Below are positions 10,660 to 23,215 of a stretch of DNA of 64,000 nt, one piece after another. Origin of the DNA: Hermatobates lingyangjiaoensis (taxonomy: Eukaryota > Arthropoda > Insecta > Hemiptera > Hermatobatidae); contig JAPFBL010000003.1 in assembly GCA_026182355.1 (NCBI GenBank), forward strand, positions 2,629,001-2,693,000. Direction: 5' to 3'. Position 1 is the first letter of the stretch, and every line of letters starts with the position of its first letter. The notes below the pieces were generated by a model. The model made no database searches and had not been told where the DNA came from. It was given only the letters and a program-made list of their open reading frames with translations. Made by a program: the position numbers and the translations under genes.

Positions 10660-11027
10660 GTTATACTAGTAATTAAGCACAACTGAATTGAATTACCTTT
10701 GACAGGGCTCTCCGAAAATCAATTTAAACAGGTCTTGTTGAATGAATTTTGTTGAGACAATAAGCCAAAGGAATAAAACTTCTTTACAAGTATATGTTTG
10801 AAGGCAGCACAGCAGGTAGGCAGAGCAGGCATAGATGTCAATAGAGCAAAAAGTCGCCTTTCTCGCATCCGCTACCGATGGTAATAATTGTGCTTATAAA
10901 ACATACACTTTTATGTCGGAAAGACTAACTCACAAATCTTAAGATTTAAAACCGAATAAATTAAAGACGTTTTATCACGGAGCAATGTTTTTTGGTGTTT
11001 TCACTAACAACTGTGCACCAGCTGATC
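10660..11027 (-). other. 5' untranslated region of the Jockey-like element
   Basis: A non-coding, more GC-balanced stretch upstream of ORF1 on the minus strand. By analogy with Jockey elements it should contain an internal RNA polymerase II promoter starting near its first base; I cannot identify the start directly. Its outer end is set by the candidate target duplication at 11028-11035. Confidence 0.5.
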
Positions 11028-11179
11028 TAAATAAAAATAAAACGAAAATTCAGTTAGTTGTCAAGAAGTTTGATATTATATTTACTTATAGGAAAGGTGA
11101 ATAAAAGCCACTCCAGATTTCGGTAAGAAAGGAAAAGAAACACTAAGATTCCACTCAAAAAAAAAAAAAGATTTAATCA

Positions 11180-11220
11180 AACGACGACGCGTTTCGAACA
11201 CTTAAAGGTTCATCGTCAGG
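11180..11220 (-). ncRNA. Hammerhead-like core (ctgacga ... gaaacgcgtc), minus strand
   Basis: On the minus strand the order is CUGACGA (11219-11213), one extra base, stem II GAAC/GUUC (11211-11208 with 11199-11196), GAAA (11195-11192), then the self-complementary ACGCGU followed by C. This order matches the conserved hammerhead core CUGANGA, stem II, GAAA, a very short stem III, H17. Against it: stem I is weak (C-G and A-U, then a mismatch) and there is one unpaired base between CUGACGA and stem II. Very short stem III helices are known in hammerheads of Penelope-like elements. Activity is untested. A decayed relative lies at 53114-53145. Confidence 0.4.
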
Positions 11221-11239
11221 TTACATTTGCCTCAGTAAA

Positions 11240-14200
11240 TATTGACTGTCTCAGGAGTCAAAGAATACTGACTCCTTGAGTGGAGACAGAATTTCTTCAC
11301 ATTTCTAATCATGAGTGAATATCACACGATAACCGCTTGCATAACTAGTGAGTTAATAGAATTAATTGTTTTCCAAAATTACTGCTTTAATTAATAATGT
11401 AAATGCTTGAAATTAATTCACATATTAAGATAATTAAGTCTATGAATATACACAATAATTACATGACTTTGAATAAAATTTAGTTGATAAAAAAAAGTAA
11501 TGCAAATTAATCTAGAAATATGAAATTGAAATATTCTCTGTAATATAGTAAAAAAAATGGTTCCATCATATTAAATGCTTTATTATTTCTTTGTTTTTTA
11601 TAAACTCTTTGAAATGATTATAATTAACTAAGTAAATTCTACCCTATAAAGTTGCAACATATTAAAAATTAATTCATAATATTACTCAGGAAATGAATCG
11701 TGATTCATTTTATTTTTTTACAAGTCTTACATTTTTGTCAAAATTAGAAAAAATAGAGATAACTGCATTAAAATGAAACATTGAATTAAATAGTTTTGTC
11801 AATGAACTTAATAGTATATTTACTTTTAGTAAAGTTCACTATAGTGACAAAAGATTTTAGAATATAAAACATATTATTATGGACCAATCGGGAAAAGCAA
11901 ATACAAAATTCCACTAATATATGTATTATTTCCATTTTTGCCTATTATTAATTTGTGTCTATTATTTATTTTAAAATGTTTATTTAAAGTTAATATGAAT
12001 TTTACAGAATCATTTTTTGTTGAATTCAACTCAGAAAATGTATAGGTCTGTATTTAGTTCATGATTATTTCCTGTCTATTATGTATACACTGGCTTAATT
12101 AAGAGCCAGATGTCTTTGAAATTTTTCAATTCATCATGGCGTCATTCATTTTTAGCTGTAATCGTTGGTTTTTTAATCGAGTTTAGAAAAAATCTTGTAT
12201 ATAGCAGTTCAAAAGTGATTTTATTAATTATATCACAAGTGATGCAGACATGTGAAATTATTTTTGCTTTTCGTATAAGTGTTTAAAAAGAAAGAAGAAG
12301 AGAAAATAAATCTCTACAACAAAAAGGAAGTTAGTACACCACTTAAAATTATTTTATATGTTTTTACTACTTTGTGTTGAATTACTGCTAATATATGATG
12401 ACAAGCAAAAGCAGATTGAAAAAAATACACTACATTATAATAAACAAAAAAAAAATGAAAATCATCTTTACCAATAAGAATTATTTTTAATTATATAATC
12501 TTAGCCATTAAAACTTTCAAAAACATTTAAAACTGATTCGTTTAAATTGACATACAGTTAAAAGTAATCTAAAAAAAAAGTTATTCCTACAAAAAATAAA
12601 AACTATGCTTCCTTATAATTATTTCTAATTATTTAGAATATACAATTAATTGGTTTTCTGTTACTAAGAACAATACATGCAATCGAAACGAATCATTTAA
12701 TGTTCGAAACAAGAAGCGAAAATAGTAATATTAATAATTGTATTTGTTAATATCACAAATAGTAGTGAAGGTATGTTATAATACAACTAATGATTGTTTT
12801 TAATGAAATTTTAACTTTGTATTGTTTACAACTTTGCGAACGTTTACGTTAGACTTATATTTTACAAATTGTAAAATAATTTTAACAACTTTAAAAGAAT
12901 CTATAAGAAACAAATATAAAACGTGAAAATAACATTTCAGTGCAAACATTAAGAAATTTATTTTACAACCATTTATTCTTTTAAACAATTTTACTAATCT
13001 AGCTTGAATCTATATTTTTTAAATTCAGTTTTAATTAAATTGTTACATCTTGTCAATGTTATAACATAATTATTAAACTCATTTCTACTTTGAATTTAAT
13101 TATTGATAAATAACTAATTAGTTTTAAATATTATATCAAAAGTAAGAACCTTTTTGTGTAGTGATTCTTAGATTTCTTATACACATTATATTTGTATGTT
13201 TAAGTTTATTTAATTGTCAATTAACTGTTTATTAAAATAATTAATTCAGATTCTATAATATTATAATATAACATTATTAGTATAATATTAAAAAAAAGAA
13301 TTACGAAAATGCTATTAACTTATTTAAATTAGCTTCTTTTTTTGACAATATAAACATTTAATTCAGTTGTTTAATTTAATGACAACTATATTTTAAGGTC
13401 TTCAGTTCTTATATTAACGAATGCAATGTATTATTACTAGTAACACAGAAGTAAGATTAGTAAGAAGATGAATTTGTGTTTTGAAAATTAATTTGAAGTT
13501 ATTTTCTCATTTGTAATATAAAATTTTCTTTTTACATACAAATCTTAACTTATTACAGTATTCAGCAATATTAAATTAGGTTCATTTTCTAGGTTTAAAA
13601 TGAAACTCTGTTTATAATGTCTTCTGATTTGTCTAGTCGAAGGTTTTAACAAGTAATACTGATTGTAGATCATTGGAGATGACATATTTAATTTTTTATT
13701 GTGTTTAGTATGAGATGTCATGATTTACCTTCATGATAAGAAGTACGAGTATTATTGATACAAAGTTTCATTGTTTAATGTATTGTTATAACAGTTTTCA
13801 GTCATTCAGTTATTCAGAACGCAATTCACTATGATAAGATGTTAACACCTGAAGGAGACAAACATATACAGTGAATGTCTCAAGCTAGTAAATATCGTGA
13901 AATTTTTCCTATCGTTTGGTTTACTAATCCACGAGTTATTTTTTTTTATAGTAAAAAACTCTGCTGAGTTGCCTTTTATAGGCCACGAGTACATTTTTAT
14001 AAATAATATTTCATTTAATTGACTGTATGACTCTTCTTTAAATCCAATGCATTGAATTGATTTATTTATTTACGCAGTGACCTTTTTTCACTTTATAACT
14101 TACTCTTAAATGATTTATTTAATAATTTCCTTCTAGCTATAGAGCCATTAGGGTGGAATATATATAAAAAAAAAATGTTAGAATTTTATAAGTAGCTGAG

Positions 14201-17200
14201 CTTTTAGTTTCTTGTTTCTATAAAGAGATCTATTTTGAAAAGGGAGTTTTGGTAGGGAAGGCATTGGCAATTTTTTCCAGGCGAACAACTATGCCAAGTA
14301 TTTGAAAGTCTAACAAACATAAAGTAAATAAATAAAGCCAACTTTTTTCGATAATGTCTTTTACCCTAGTCTGTTGAAAATCGAAGAAATTGCTTTTCCT
14401 TTTTAAAGTATCAAGTTGGAAATCCAAAACTTTAGATATTTTTAAAATAAAAATGTCAGATGCTCGTTTCTTTTATATTATTATTTTTTATTTATGATTA
14501 AAATGTTGATACTATTTTGGTTGTATCACGAGCAATGGTAGTATTTGTGTGAATCTTTGATGTCACCTGGAAGCCTAACGATCGTTACCAGGAGTCTCAC
14601 TAGCTACCTATCATTACTCTCGATCTAGCTACTTGCTTCTCAATTCTCTTTCCCGCTCAACTGAATTCCATATGCATCTATCTTTTAAAACACATTACAA
14701 AATCCATTGAAACAGGAAGACAATTTACAAGGATATTTAGTGTGTCTTTAATTTAGCATAACTATCAACAGTATAATGCTTACAATAATAGTATTTTATG
14801 TATTAGAGATGCTGAAAAAGTGCTTGAATAGTGCAGATCTAGGGGTTAAAAGTTTTATGGCTTCTCAGAATGACAGTGTGCGCAATATCTCCCATTAGGA
14901 ATAACACCAGGCTTGCAATGGTCCAGTTTCATTAGCAGTAAACATCCTGTATACTAAGCTATACCTATTATCAGACAAGCAACTGCTAACTGTCCACTGT
15001 TCGACTTTCTGAGGGATCATAATAAGAATTTACCATGCCAGTAGTCCTTGCAGCACACATGAAGCTTACATAGATGTGGTAATATGAGTAGTCAACATGG
15101 GAGTCAAGAGACCTTTACAGTTGAATTCACTGTTTACCACAAAGTGGTATCAAACAGTGCCAAATATATTTACTGTTATACTTAATATTAATATATACCA
15201 GATATTATAATATTATTTATTATTATATAAAATAATCAAAAATAAATATTATACATTAACTAATAGTATTAGTTATTATGCATTCATATAAAGAAGAATC
15301 AACCAGACTAATCATCCTCAAAGAATCATTTGATAATAATAATGATGTAATTTAATAATATATATTAAAGACATTTGTGAATAAAAAATAATTATTTCGT
15401 ATATTAGTAAATATACTGGTGTAATGCCTAAAACTCTTGAGTGGTCTACACTCAAGTTACTATAAATATTTATCATTTCAAAGTTATTGACAATCAATAT
15501 CAACCACTGTACTTTTGTTTTATTTTAATGGGCCTTTGTGTAGGCTTGCTATCAAACTCGGTGATGAATATTATCACAGAAGTTTAATGAGTTTATTTAT
15601 TTTAATGTGCTGTACTCATTTTATCAGTCAAAAGGAAATTCTAGAACCAGTCATCGTTCTAGAACCATCCGACATGTTGTTACTATTAAACTGAGGTCTT
15701 GACTCTCAGAGGACTCGAGTTGACCAATGGCCATATCTCCCTTATTGCTTTTCTTGTTATTTTTATAAGCAACTTTGCATATTAAATTTTGTAAACAACT
15801 TTGTGATATTCTTAGGTGAAATATTTATCATTTATAATGGTAAAATAGATGTTACTTCAGATTTAATTATTTCTGCAAGTTAAGTAAAGTAATATTAAAT
15901 AAAAGTGTAATTTGAGATTTTGACGGACTGGATTGTGCAACATTTGTGCCATTTTTGCCATTACTTCTGTTGTATGTATATGTCCTACTGTGTCTCCAGA
16001 TGTGGGTATGCTGTAATTTCCGCTTTCGTTTGCATGCTATGTTGCATGGTATATAGGGTGTGTCATCGTTATTCCATGAATCAATTATGATTTTTAATAT
16101 AAAATATATTAGAACCTCTGAGTAACCAACAAAGCAGTCTAAAACTTTTGTTGACAAAAACTAAAGCAGTTTATACAAGCCAATTTTTTGTTTGTATAAA
16201 CCAAATACTATTTTTCTGTCTATTGAAGTTTGGTCTATTTTATATATAGACTATTTTTTATAGTCTATCTATCTATCTATCTATTTATTGTCTATTTTTA
16301 GTGTTAAAATAGATCAAACTCTGATAAAAACTGTGATACATAAAGTTCATCAATTAATTCAGATTATTGCTTATGGCATGTGAAATTATAATTATGATGT
16401 ATTATATATTACAAAAGTACTTATTATTCAAATCTGAAGCTATAAGGTATTTTTAGTTTGAAAATAGAAGTAGAACTAACAATCATTCAAATCCCAGAAC
16501 TCAACCCATAGGATTAAGAACTAATTAAGAGCTTATCTTCCCCATTATGTTCTACTTTCTGATATAAATGACGAATTGAAAACATGGTTCATTCACGTCT
16601 TGATGACGACCAAGTTGGACAGTTAAAGTATATCGATTATAAGGAATTTATTATAATGTCTTTAACAAGTAACAAGAGTGACATATAGAAACATTGAACA
16701 ACTTTTTGAAAATAATTTTTTATCATGAATCAGTCAGTTTTAATAATTTTAATCTGGTTAAAATAAAATTTTCTTTAGTTAACATTTTGTTTTAGTTAAA
16801 ATCTTTATAAAATGAAGAATTGTGCACTTATCAATTGAGTTATATAATTAATATTATACAACTATAATATTTTGTACTTATAAGTTAAAGCACTTACAAA
16901 AGATAAAAAATAAAAAAACTAAAATGCATAAAATTTTTATAAGTATTGTTAGTACCACAGAGGTTGTTATAAATTATTAAATGAGTAATTTAAAAAATGG
17001 AATTTTACACAATTGTTCAGTTTTAACAAAGATATCAGACTGAAATATTGCTATGAAGAAAGCGATTCTTACTAAACAGTATAATATTGCACCAACAAAT
17101 ACAGTTAACAAGTAATTTTTAATTAACTTAATAAATAACTGCGAATAAATGATATTTAAATTAGCAATTTTGTATAGTTAAGGGATGGCTGTTTCCCTTT

Positions 17201-18776
17201 TTTATTATGTATCATTTTCAACGCTTCTCTTTTGTGTTAAATTTGTTTCTTGGTAATAATTGTTACTTCATTGAAAACAAAGTTATGCCCTTCCCTTTGT
17301 TGTAACATTGTTACAGTTTTTATTGCACATTTATGAATACATTGTAATTGTTTTAGAAACACCTCTTTCAGATTTGAAAACAAAGGTATTACTTAGCTTT
17401 TATTACAAATGAGAAGAGCAGCTTGAAAAAAAAATGTTTTTGAAGACTTTTTTAATTGTTTTATTAAAATCATAATCAAATGGAAATGTAAAAATTTTTC
17501 ATCTTGAATTGAAATCATACTTAAGACAGGACATGATAGTATGCTATGATAGATATTTCAAACATCAGTTTATCATCAATAATCTTTGAAGATAATATCA
17601 GCAAATAAGGATGTGTTTGAGTCATATCCATTTGGAGGAAGGTTATGAAGGTAAGAATTTGGCCACTCCATACTCTTGGATAAACTATCTCATGAGTATG
17701 TAAATAAGTTCTATACAAATTAACTTCAGATATCTGTAAGCCATTCAGAGATTTAACCACCTATAATTGGACGAGGTGCTGGTCTTCTGAGGCCGAAGCG
17801 GGATTATTTATCTCTATAAAAGCTGTTGAAATTCATGTTGGTAGATGAAATTATGACTTAGGCGTTTATTTTATTCAAGGTAATCAACCTGTAGATTTTG
17901 ATTAGCGATCATTAATTACTTCAGAAGGGAATAATACTTAATAGAGAATGAATTTTAATTCGTTCTGTTTTGATTGGGACAATCCCTTCAATTTGTCTAC
18001 AGTTAGAGGTTTCCGTCAACGTAGATTATTTACTATTATTTGGCATATGTGAAAGTCCTTGTATGGCCTTAGTTCTCGTTTGAAAACAATCAGACTAAAG
18101 CCGAGAGAATGGCAATATATAAACAATACTCAAGATGTTGATCATAGAAGCGTTGCATTGGTGCATTTACAATCAACGACTTATCAACTTAGCGTTGAAT
18201 CATAGCATAGTGTTTATCAGTATGCCTACACACTACCAACAACTGATAGGCAAACAGGGAGTTCATTCAAGAGTTTCAAAGAAGGTAACGAGCTAAGTAA
18301 AAAAAAAAAATACCACCAAGGATGGCCAATGAATGTTACAAAAAAGCTTAAAATATCTACAAGAGCAAAGATTACTACTTTTGGAGGGTTGTTATTGTTG
18401 ATATGGTACTAATTCCTAAAAAACATTGCCCAAATATGTTACTACATACTAGCCACGGCATTGAGAAATCCAGAGAGAGATACTAGGTCCAACTGTCATC
18501 TGACCTACTATCTATTATGTCATGGAAGCTTATGTCAAACAGAAACATCAATAGTGGACTGAGACACTGTTCTAGAAAAGAGCTTTTTTTAATAAACCAT
18601 GTATCGTGAAAGTATATATTCAAGCTCATTACTGGTATGTTCATAAAGAAATGTTAACAAATAAAATAATACGTAGGAATAAACTCATGTTTCCTCTGCG
18701 GAAAAAGTATAGATTTTTCTTGCAGAAAAATATTAGATGGCACTAAGTAAGATGAATAGAAAGGAAAGAAGTAAGT
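11240..18776. other. AT-rich sequence, largely unassigned
   Basis: About 7.5 kb with no recognised gene. An imperfect inverted repeat (ctgtctcaggagtca and its partner tgactcct...gagacag) lies at about 11247-11292. A tetranucleotide run (TATC)n is at about 16264-16283. Short open frames on the minus strand carry no recognisable domain. A possible R1-like 3' relic at 15440-15760 is listed separately. Confidence 0.6.
15440..15760 (-). mobile_element. Possible R1-like 3'-end relic
   Basis: The blocks gagtggtctacactcaa at 15442-15458 and actgaggtcttgactctcag further on resemble the termini and 3' regions of the R1-like copies at 47548, 53580 and 62876 (ggagtggcctacactc and actgagggcctgaa). The match is short and decayed. 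Confidence 0.35.
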
Positions 18777-19004
18777 AAAATTGACGATAAAATAAAATTG
18801 ACCATGAAGTAATATTGACCATAAAATAAAATTGACCATGAATTAAAATAGAACATGAAGTAAAATTGACGATAAAGTAAAACTGACCATGAAGTACAAT
18901 TGATCATGAAGTAAAATTGACCATAAAATATAATTGACCATTAAGTAAAATTGATCATGAAGTAATATTGACCATAAAATAAAATTGACCATGAAGTAAA
19001 ATTG
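18777..19004. repeat. 17-bp minisatellite, about 13 units
   Basis: Thirteen consecutive 17-base units of the type aaaattgaccatgaagt, followed by a partial unit. Variants include cgataaaat, catgaatt and a c/t change in gatcatgaag. Apparent open frames on the minus strand here and just beside it are by-products of the repeat (17 is not a multiple of 3, but the unit lacks minus-strand stops). Confidence 0.92.
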
Positions 19005-22000
19005 AATTGTGCAAAAGGTTGGAAAAGAATAGCTTTTAATAGTAATTGCCAACTATTACTGACTTGGATCATATGTTTATTGTACAATTTTTGAATTATT
19101 CTTTAGTATATTTTATTTTTATTTACAACTTGGAAGATAAGTCAGTTGCTGGGAAGAAAAGCCAGGGGCTCACTCATTTCCCTTCCTCATCCAGATGAAA
19201 AGAAGTATCAAAATACCGTACTGAGTTTTTGTGTTTCTTTCTGTATGTTTTTTCTGTATTTTTTTATTTCGTTCAACCGCTTTTTATAGTCATATATGTA
19301 TAATATATGACAGTATATACAGAAAACAGTATGTATATTTTATGTATAAAATATGTTGGGTTTGGTTGGAATTTCAAATTCAATTAAGACTTGCTTCTTG
19401 AAAGATTAGTCTTTATTGGAGTTTTTATAGGTGATATAAAAAGGTTATATTATAGGTTATAGTTCTTATAATTAGTGATATATTATAGTCAAATAAAGTT
19501 ATTTTATCGAAGATATTATATATCTTGCAAATGTGTAGAGACTAGATTTGTAGCGTAGTCTTACTGTTTAGATTATAAAGTAAGAATTTTTTTTAATAAT
19601 ATATATAATTATTAACAACAACAAATTAGGTAATAATTCATATTTTAGACTGGTACAGATAAAACAGTCACTAATTGAATTTTGTATGATGTTTAGTGCT
19701 TATAAAACTTTGAATATTATAATTTTAAGTACACAATTGTATTCAAAATTATATAATGAGAAGTAGGAAAAATTAATTATTCATAACACATAAAGCTGCT
19801 GAGAATGTCTGCAGGCATGATAGTCAAAGACATGAATGTATAAGATAAATGTATGCCTTAACAATTGCTTGTAATCCGTCAGACAGAGAATGAAAGCAGA
19901 AATGTTTTCTCTCTCACAGTGATACCCGCTGGCTTACCCGTTTTTAGAATTAAGTTGCAAAAACATTTGGAATAAAGCCAAGAGAGTCAGAGAGTCTGCA
20001 CAATGTATTCGGCTGTAATAATGTTGGTGTATAGATCGCCAAGAGAGACCTTGGCCTTGTTAGCGCTTGAGTCGTTAGTAAAACTGCTTTTGAACCAATT
20101 GAGCCGCCGGCCAACAGAAGCTAACCTGCTTCTGAAGTCCAGATGAAGGGAGACTCTTCTTGTCTATATCTTTAGGAACGGGTTCCTTTAAAATAAACAC
20201 ACGTCACTTGATAATCAAAGAAATAACCGCAGAACAGAAAACACAGTAAGAGTTCTAGTGCTTTTGATTTAGTGGTTATTTCTTTAAAATGTACCATTGC
20301 AAGTTAAAAATGAATCGCACTCTGACACAATGGTCCAAATAATAAAGAAAATTAAACAATCAAAACATATTATATTCATATTAACCAGGACTTTAAATTT
20401 GACCCGTTTTTTTCTATTTCTTTTTAATACTCTAAGTTAAGTGAAATGAATATAAAAAAAATGACTTTGGAATTTCGTGATTCCTAAATTTATTGTTTAG
20501 ACGTTGTTAGATGGTATATCGCTTGTGGGTTGTATTTAAATATTTCTGAGTCACTACCTCTAAGCAAAGTCTTCATGAAGATTGGTCAGTTGATAATATT
20601 ATCAACGTGACAGACATGGAGTTCTGGCCCTGATAAAACCATTGTTATAGGACACTGCTGTTCTGTAGGAGAAAGGTACTTTCTCCAACTATTTCTCAAA
20701 ACAGGTTCTAATTTCGCTCTCCTCTTCTGGTAATTAATTATACACAATAAAATGTTGCTTTCAGTATTTTCCTTGTTGCGTTTATTGCCTGATAAAAATA
20801 AAAAGAACCTCAATTATGTTTTGATTTAAAAGAAAATAAGAACAAAATGGTAAGAAGGACTAATAAAAAGTTTTACCTTGAACATTTGTGGCTTTTAAAA
20901 GTCAAAATAATGAATTTATTAGCAAAAACTATAATTTGAAAATGTTAAAGTTATCAATAATAAATTGTAATAATGCTTTTGAAGGCAATAATACACAATA
21001 AATTACGTACTATTCACATTACATGAGGAAAGCTATTCAGGATAAATTGATAACGCATCAGATATCATCGCTTATTTCATTGATTCATTTAATGATCTGA
21101 TTAATAATATATTAATCATTGTTACTTGTCTATTATATGTTTCCCCGTTTAGTTCCTCTTCGTTTATTGAATCCTAAAAATCTGATTTAAATTGATATTA
21201 ATTTTACCAGCTTCATTACATTATTGAATCAGAAAACTTAGAAATATACACTTCCTAAACGTCCAGCTTTTGTTAACAAGATGAGAGCTACATTTTCAAC
21301 ATAATTGATGATATATACTTGTAGTTTCTACATCAAAATAATAAGCTAATTAAAGTCACTCCTTCTTTTTTCTGAAAATAGGTTTAGTTACAGCATGGTG
21401 GAGTGTAGACACCTCTAGATTTATTCGTTCTTGCACTTCTTTTCTTTAAACTGACTTTTCTGTAGAGAATTATGTCTATTATTTTTGCTTTTGTACTTTA
21501 TAATTTTCTCTCTTAAATGCAACGTTCATAGTTTCTCTTCACTACTCATACTTAGTACAAAGTTAGTTTTTGTTTCTCTTTTTATAATTTTATCTATACA
21601 TTATAAAATGTGTTATTATATAATTATTTGATATATATATAAAATCCATTATATATATTTATTCTTTATATATATAATGTTATAGTATTTATATTTATTT
21701 ATCATATATATGTATTTACTCGTATATGGCTTTAAAATGATCATGGATAATGTTAAAAATATTTAATTTTCGTTCAGAACAATTATTGTAGTGTCAAAGT
21801 TGAAGGTCTTGGACTGTAGTTAATTTTGAAGCATGTGTTGAAAGCAAGTGAACTCCGTTACTATTGAATTATCACGTTCCTTTAGGTACTAGGTTCAAGT
21901 TACACAATTTAGATATATAAGCTCTCTAACTTAAGTTTCTACCCTTTGTAATATTATAAATACCCACATTTTGTTAGAACGAATTGTGTGGACCAGTCAC

Positions 22001-22748
22001 ACGACTATCATTACTTTATTATAAGTATGAACTTTCAAGAAATTAAATTAAATTTTTATAAATATAAAACTGTTTTTCTGTTTATAATTGGAAAGATAAC
22101 TGATCAATAATAACTACGAACTGTTACTTATTTTTATTGTTTTATTTAAGATTGATATAATGAAAACTTTTAACCAATTTGCAAAACCTGTTTTATTGGA
22201 ATCGGGGGACCTCAGTACACTGTTATTTGACCCTTCATTGCTACATTTTATATAAACAGTAAATGAAAGTTAAACTGTATGTTGCATAATCGAGAAAGAT
22301 ACCGTAGGTTTAGTAATAAAAAACCATTATGAACTTATATAAATAATGATACGTAATAAGGATAATAATAATAGATCACAAATATCTCATAAGAACACCT
22401 AAATATCAAATTTAAAGTAAGCACTGAAAAATGATGGCTACAGTCTCGTCATCTCTGGTTTGTCAGTGTGCACCAGCAGCTTCTGTTGGTAGAGTTCGTA
22501 TGGTAGAGGACCGACCAGACCTTGTGACGAATTGGCGCTCCTTTGCAGCGACTTCAATGCATACATTGTATTTTTGAGACTTCTACTCAAAGTGCTGTAT
22601 TGCTTTGCTAGGTGATAAGAAGTGATCTAGACACTGTTTTTACCACAGTAATGCTAATTGGTACATCCCTCTTCCTGCGAGATATCCTGAGACAAAAGCT
22701 GCTATATCCTCATAATCGCAGGGTATGTTTCCCACACACATACAAACG
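19005..22748. other. Unassigned sequence
   Basis: No gene or element was recognised. The stretch 19790-20170 is less AT-rich than its surroundings (it includes ccgctggcttacccg and gagccgccggcc) and could be an old exon or transposon. I found no open frame or splice pattern that settles it. TA-rich tracts occur near 21620-21720. Confidence 0.5.
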
Positions 22749-22749
22749 T

Positions 22750-22790
<41 letters not shown>
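22749..22790. repeat. (AC)n(AT)n microsatellite
   Basis: An AC run at 22749-22770 passes directly into an AT run at 22770-22790, which abuts the left arm of the fold-back element. Confidence 0.9.
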
Positions 22791-22791
<1 letters not shown>

Positions 22792-23215
22792 CAATGATCA
22801 AACCACAATAAGAAATGGGAAAACAAGACTAAGATCTTTCAACCGTAACAAGCGGTCTTCGTCAGAGTCAAAAAACCCAACTGAACACTAGATGCAGAAA
22901 ACATCTGGTGAGGAGTTGAGAAGAGTGGGAGGGAAGAGTGGTATTTTAAAAGGGTGAAAGCACAGGAAAGGACTAATGTCCAGAAAGGGATGTTTGGGGA
23001 AACAAAGGAGTACAGTAAGAAAAAGTAAAAAACTATCCGCTAGCTGTCAACCCTCTTTGAAGAGGCGGAGGGTCCCTCCCACTCTTCTCAACTCCTCACC
23101 AGATGTTTTCTGCATCTAGTGTTCAGTTGGGTTTTTGACTCTGACGAAGACCGCTTGTTACGGTTGAAAGATCTTAGTCTTGTTTTCCCATTTCTTATTG
23201 TGGTTTGATCATTGA
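22791..23215. mobile_element. Fold-back element F, longest copy (Penelope-type terminal hairpin)
   Basis: Two nearly identical inverted arms, 22791-22934 and 23073-23215 (about 143 bases each), enclose a 138-base loop. The outer ends are tcaatgatcaaaccacaata and its complement. Beyond the right arm comes attgttgtttcacgtgttta, capable of a small hairpin (tttcac/gtgaaa), then a TA microsatellite. Related copies lie at 29930, 34325, 40605, 41940 and 42083. The arms hold the hammerhead-like motif listed separately. Inverted terminal structures, and insertion in or beside TA repeats, fit Penelope-like retroelements. The link to that class is an inference supported by the Penelope relic at 38.86-40.36 kb. 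Confidence 0.75.
23137..23179 (+). ncRNA. Hammerhead-ribozyme-like core in fold-back element F
   Basis: In order: GACU (23137-23140), CUGACGA (23141-23147), one extra A, stem II GACCG with CGGUU (loop CUUGUUA), GAAA (23166-23169), GAUCUU, then AGUC (23176-23179). GACU and AGUC can form a 4-bp stem I. The A of GAAA can pair with U16.1 to start a 2-bp stem III (AG/CU), leaving U as H17. The hammerhead core order is met. Off-consensus features are the single unpaired A before stem II and the tiny stem III. Copies recur at 34415, 40665, 41967 and, on the minus strand, 42121-42163. Self-cleavage is untested. Confidence 0.5.

Larger units (their letters stand above)
6576..11027 (-). mobile_element. 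Jockey-type non-LTR retrotransposon, near complete
   Basis: The element reads on the minus strand: a 5' untranslated region (about 11027-10660), ORF1 (Gag), ORF2 (endonuclease plus reverse transcriptase), a short 3' untranslated region (6772 to about 6598), then a poly(A) tail seen as a T run at about 6576-6598. Both ORFs are open with no stop or frameshift. Their overlap is ATGA: the ORF2 start codon at 9469-9467 overlaps the ORF1 stop at 9468-9466. A possible 8-bp target duplication, taaataaa, lies at 6568-6575 and 11028-11035. Its AT-richness makes a chance match possible, so the 5' end is an estimate. Overall length of about 4.45 kb fits a full-length Jockey-group element. Confidence 0.85.

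Noticed and set aside
10268..10669. Plus-strand 133-residue open frame with glycine run
   Set aside because: It is the complement of the Gag coding sequence; the glycine run is the complement of the proline run.
18050..18130. Copia-like reverse transcriptase phrase KSLYGL then RLKPREW
   Set aside because: Only two short matches, with no flanking catalytic YVDD region or extended frame; likely chance.
18654..19052. Two minus-strand open frames rich in FILWSILLH
   Set aside because: One is produced by the 17-bp minisatellite and the other overlaps its edge; there is no domain.
22612..22797. Plus-strand open frame ending in HTHTHTYIYIYIY
   Set aside because: Its end is the AC/AT microsatellite, and the rest has no similarity or splice support.
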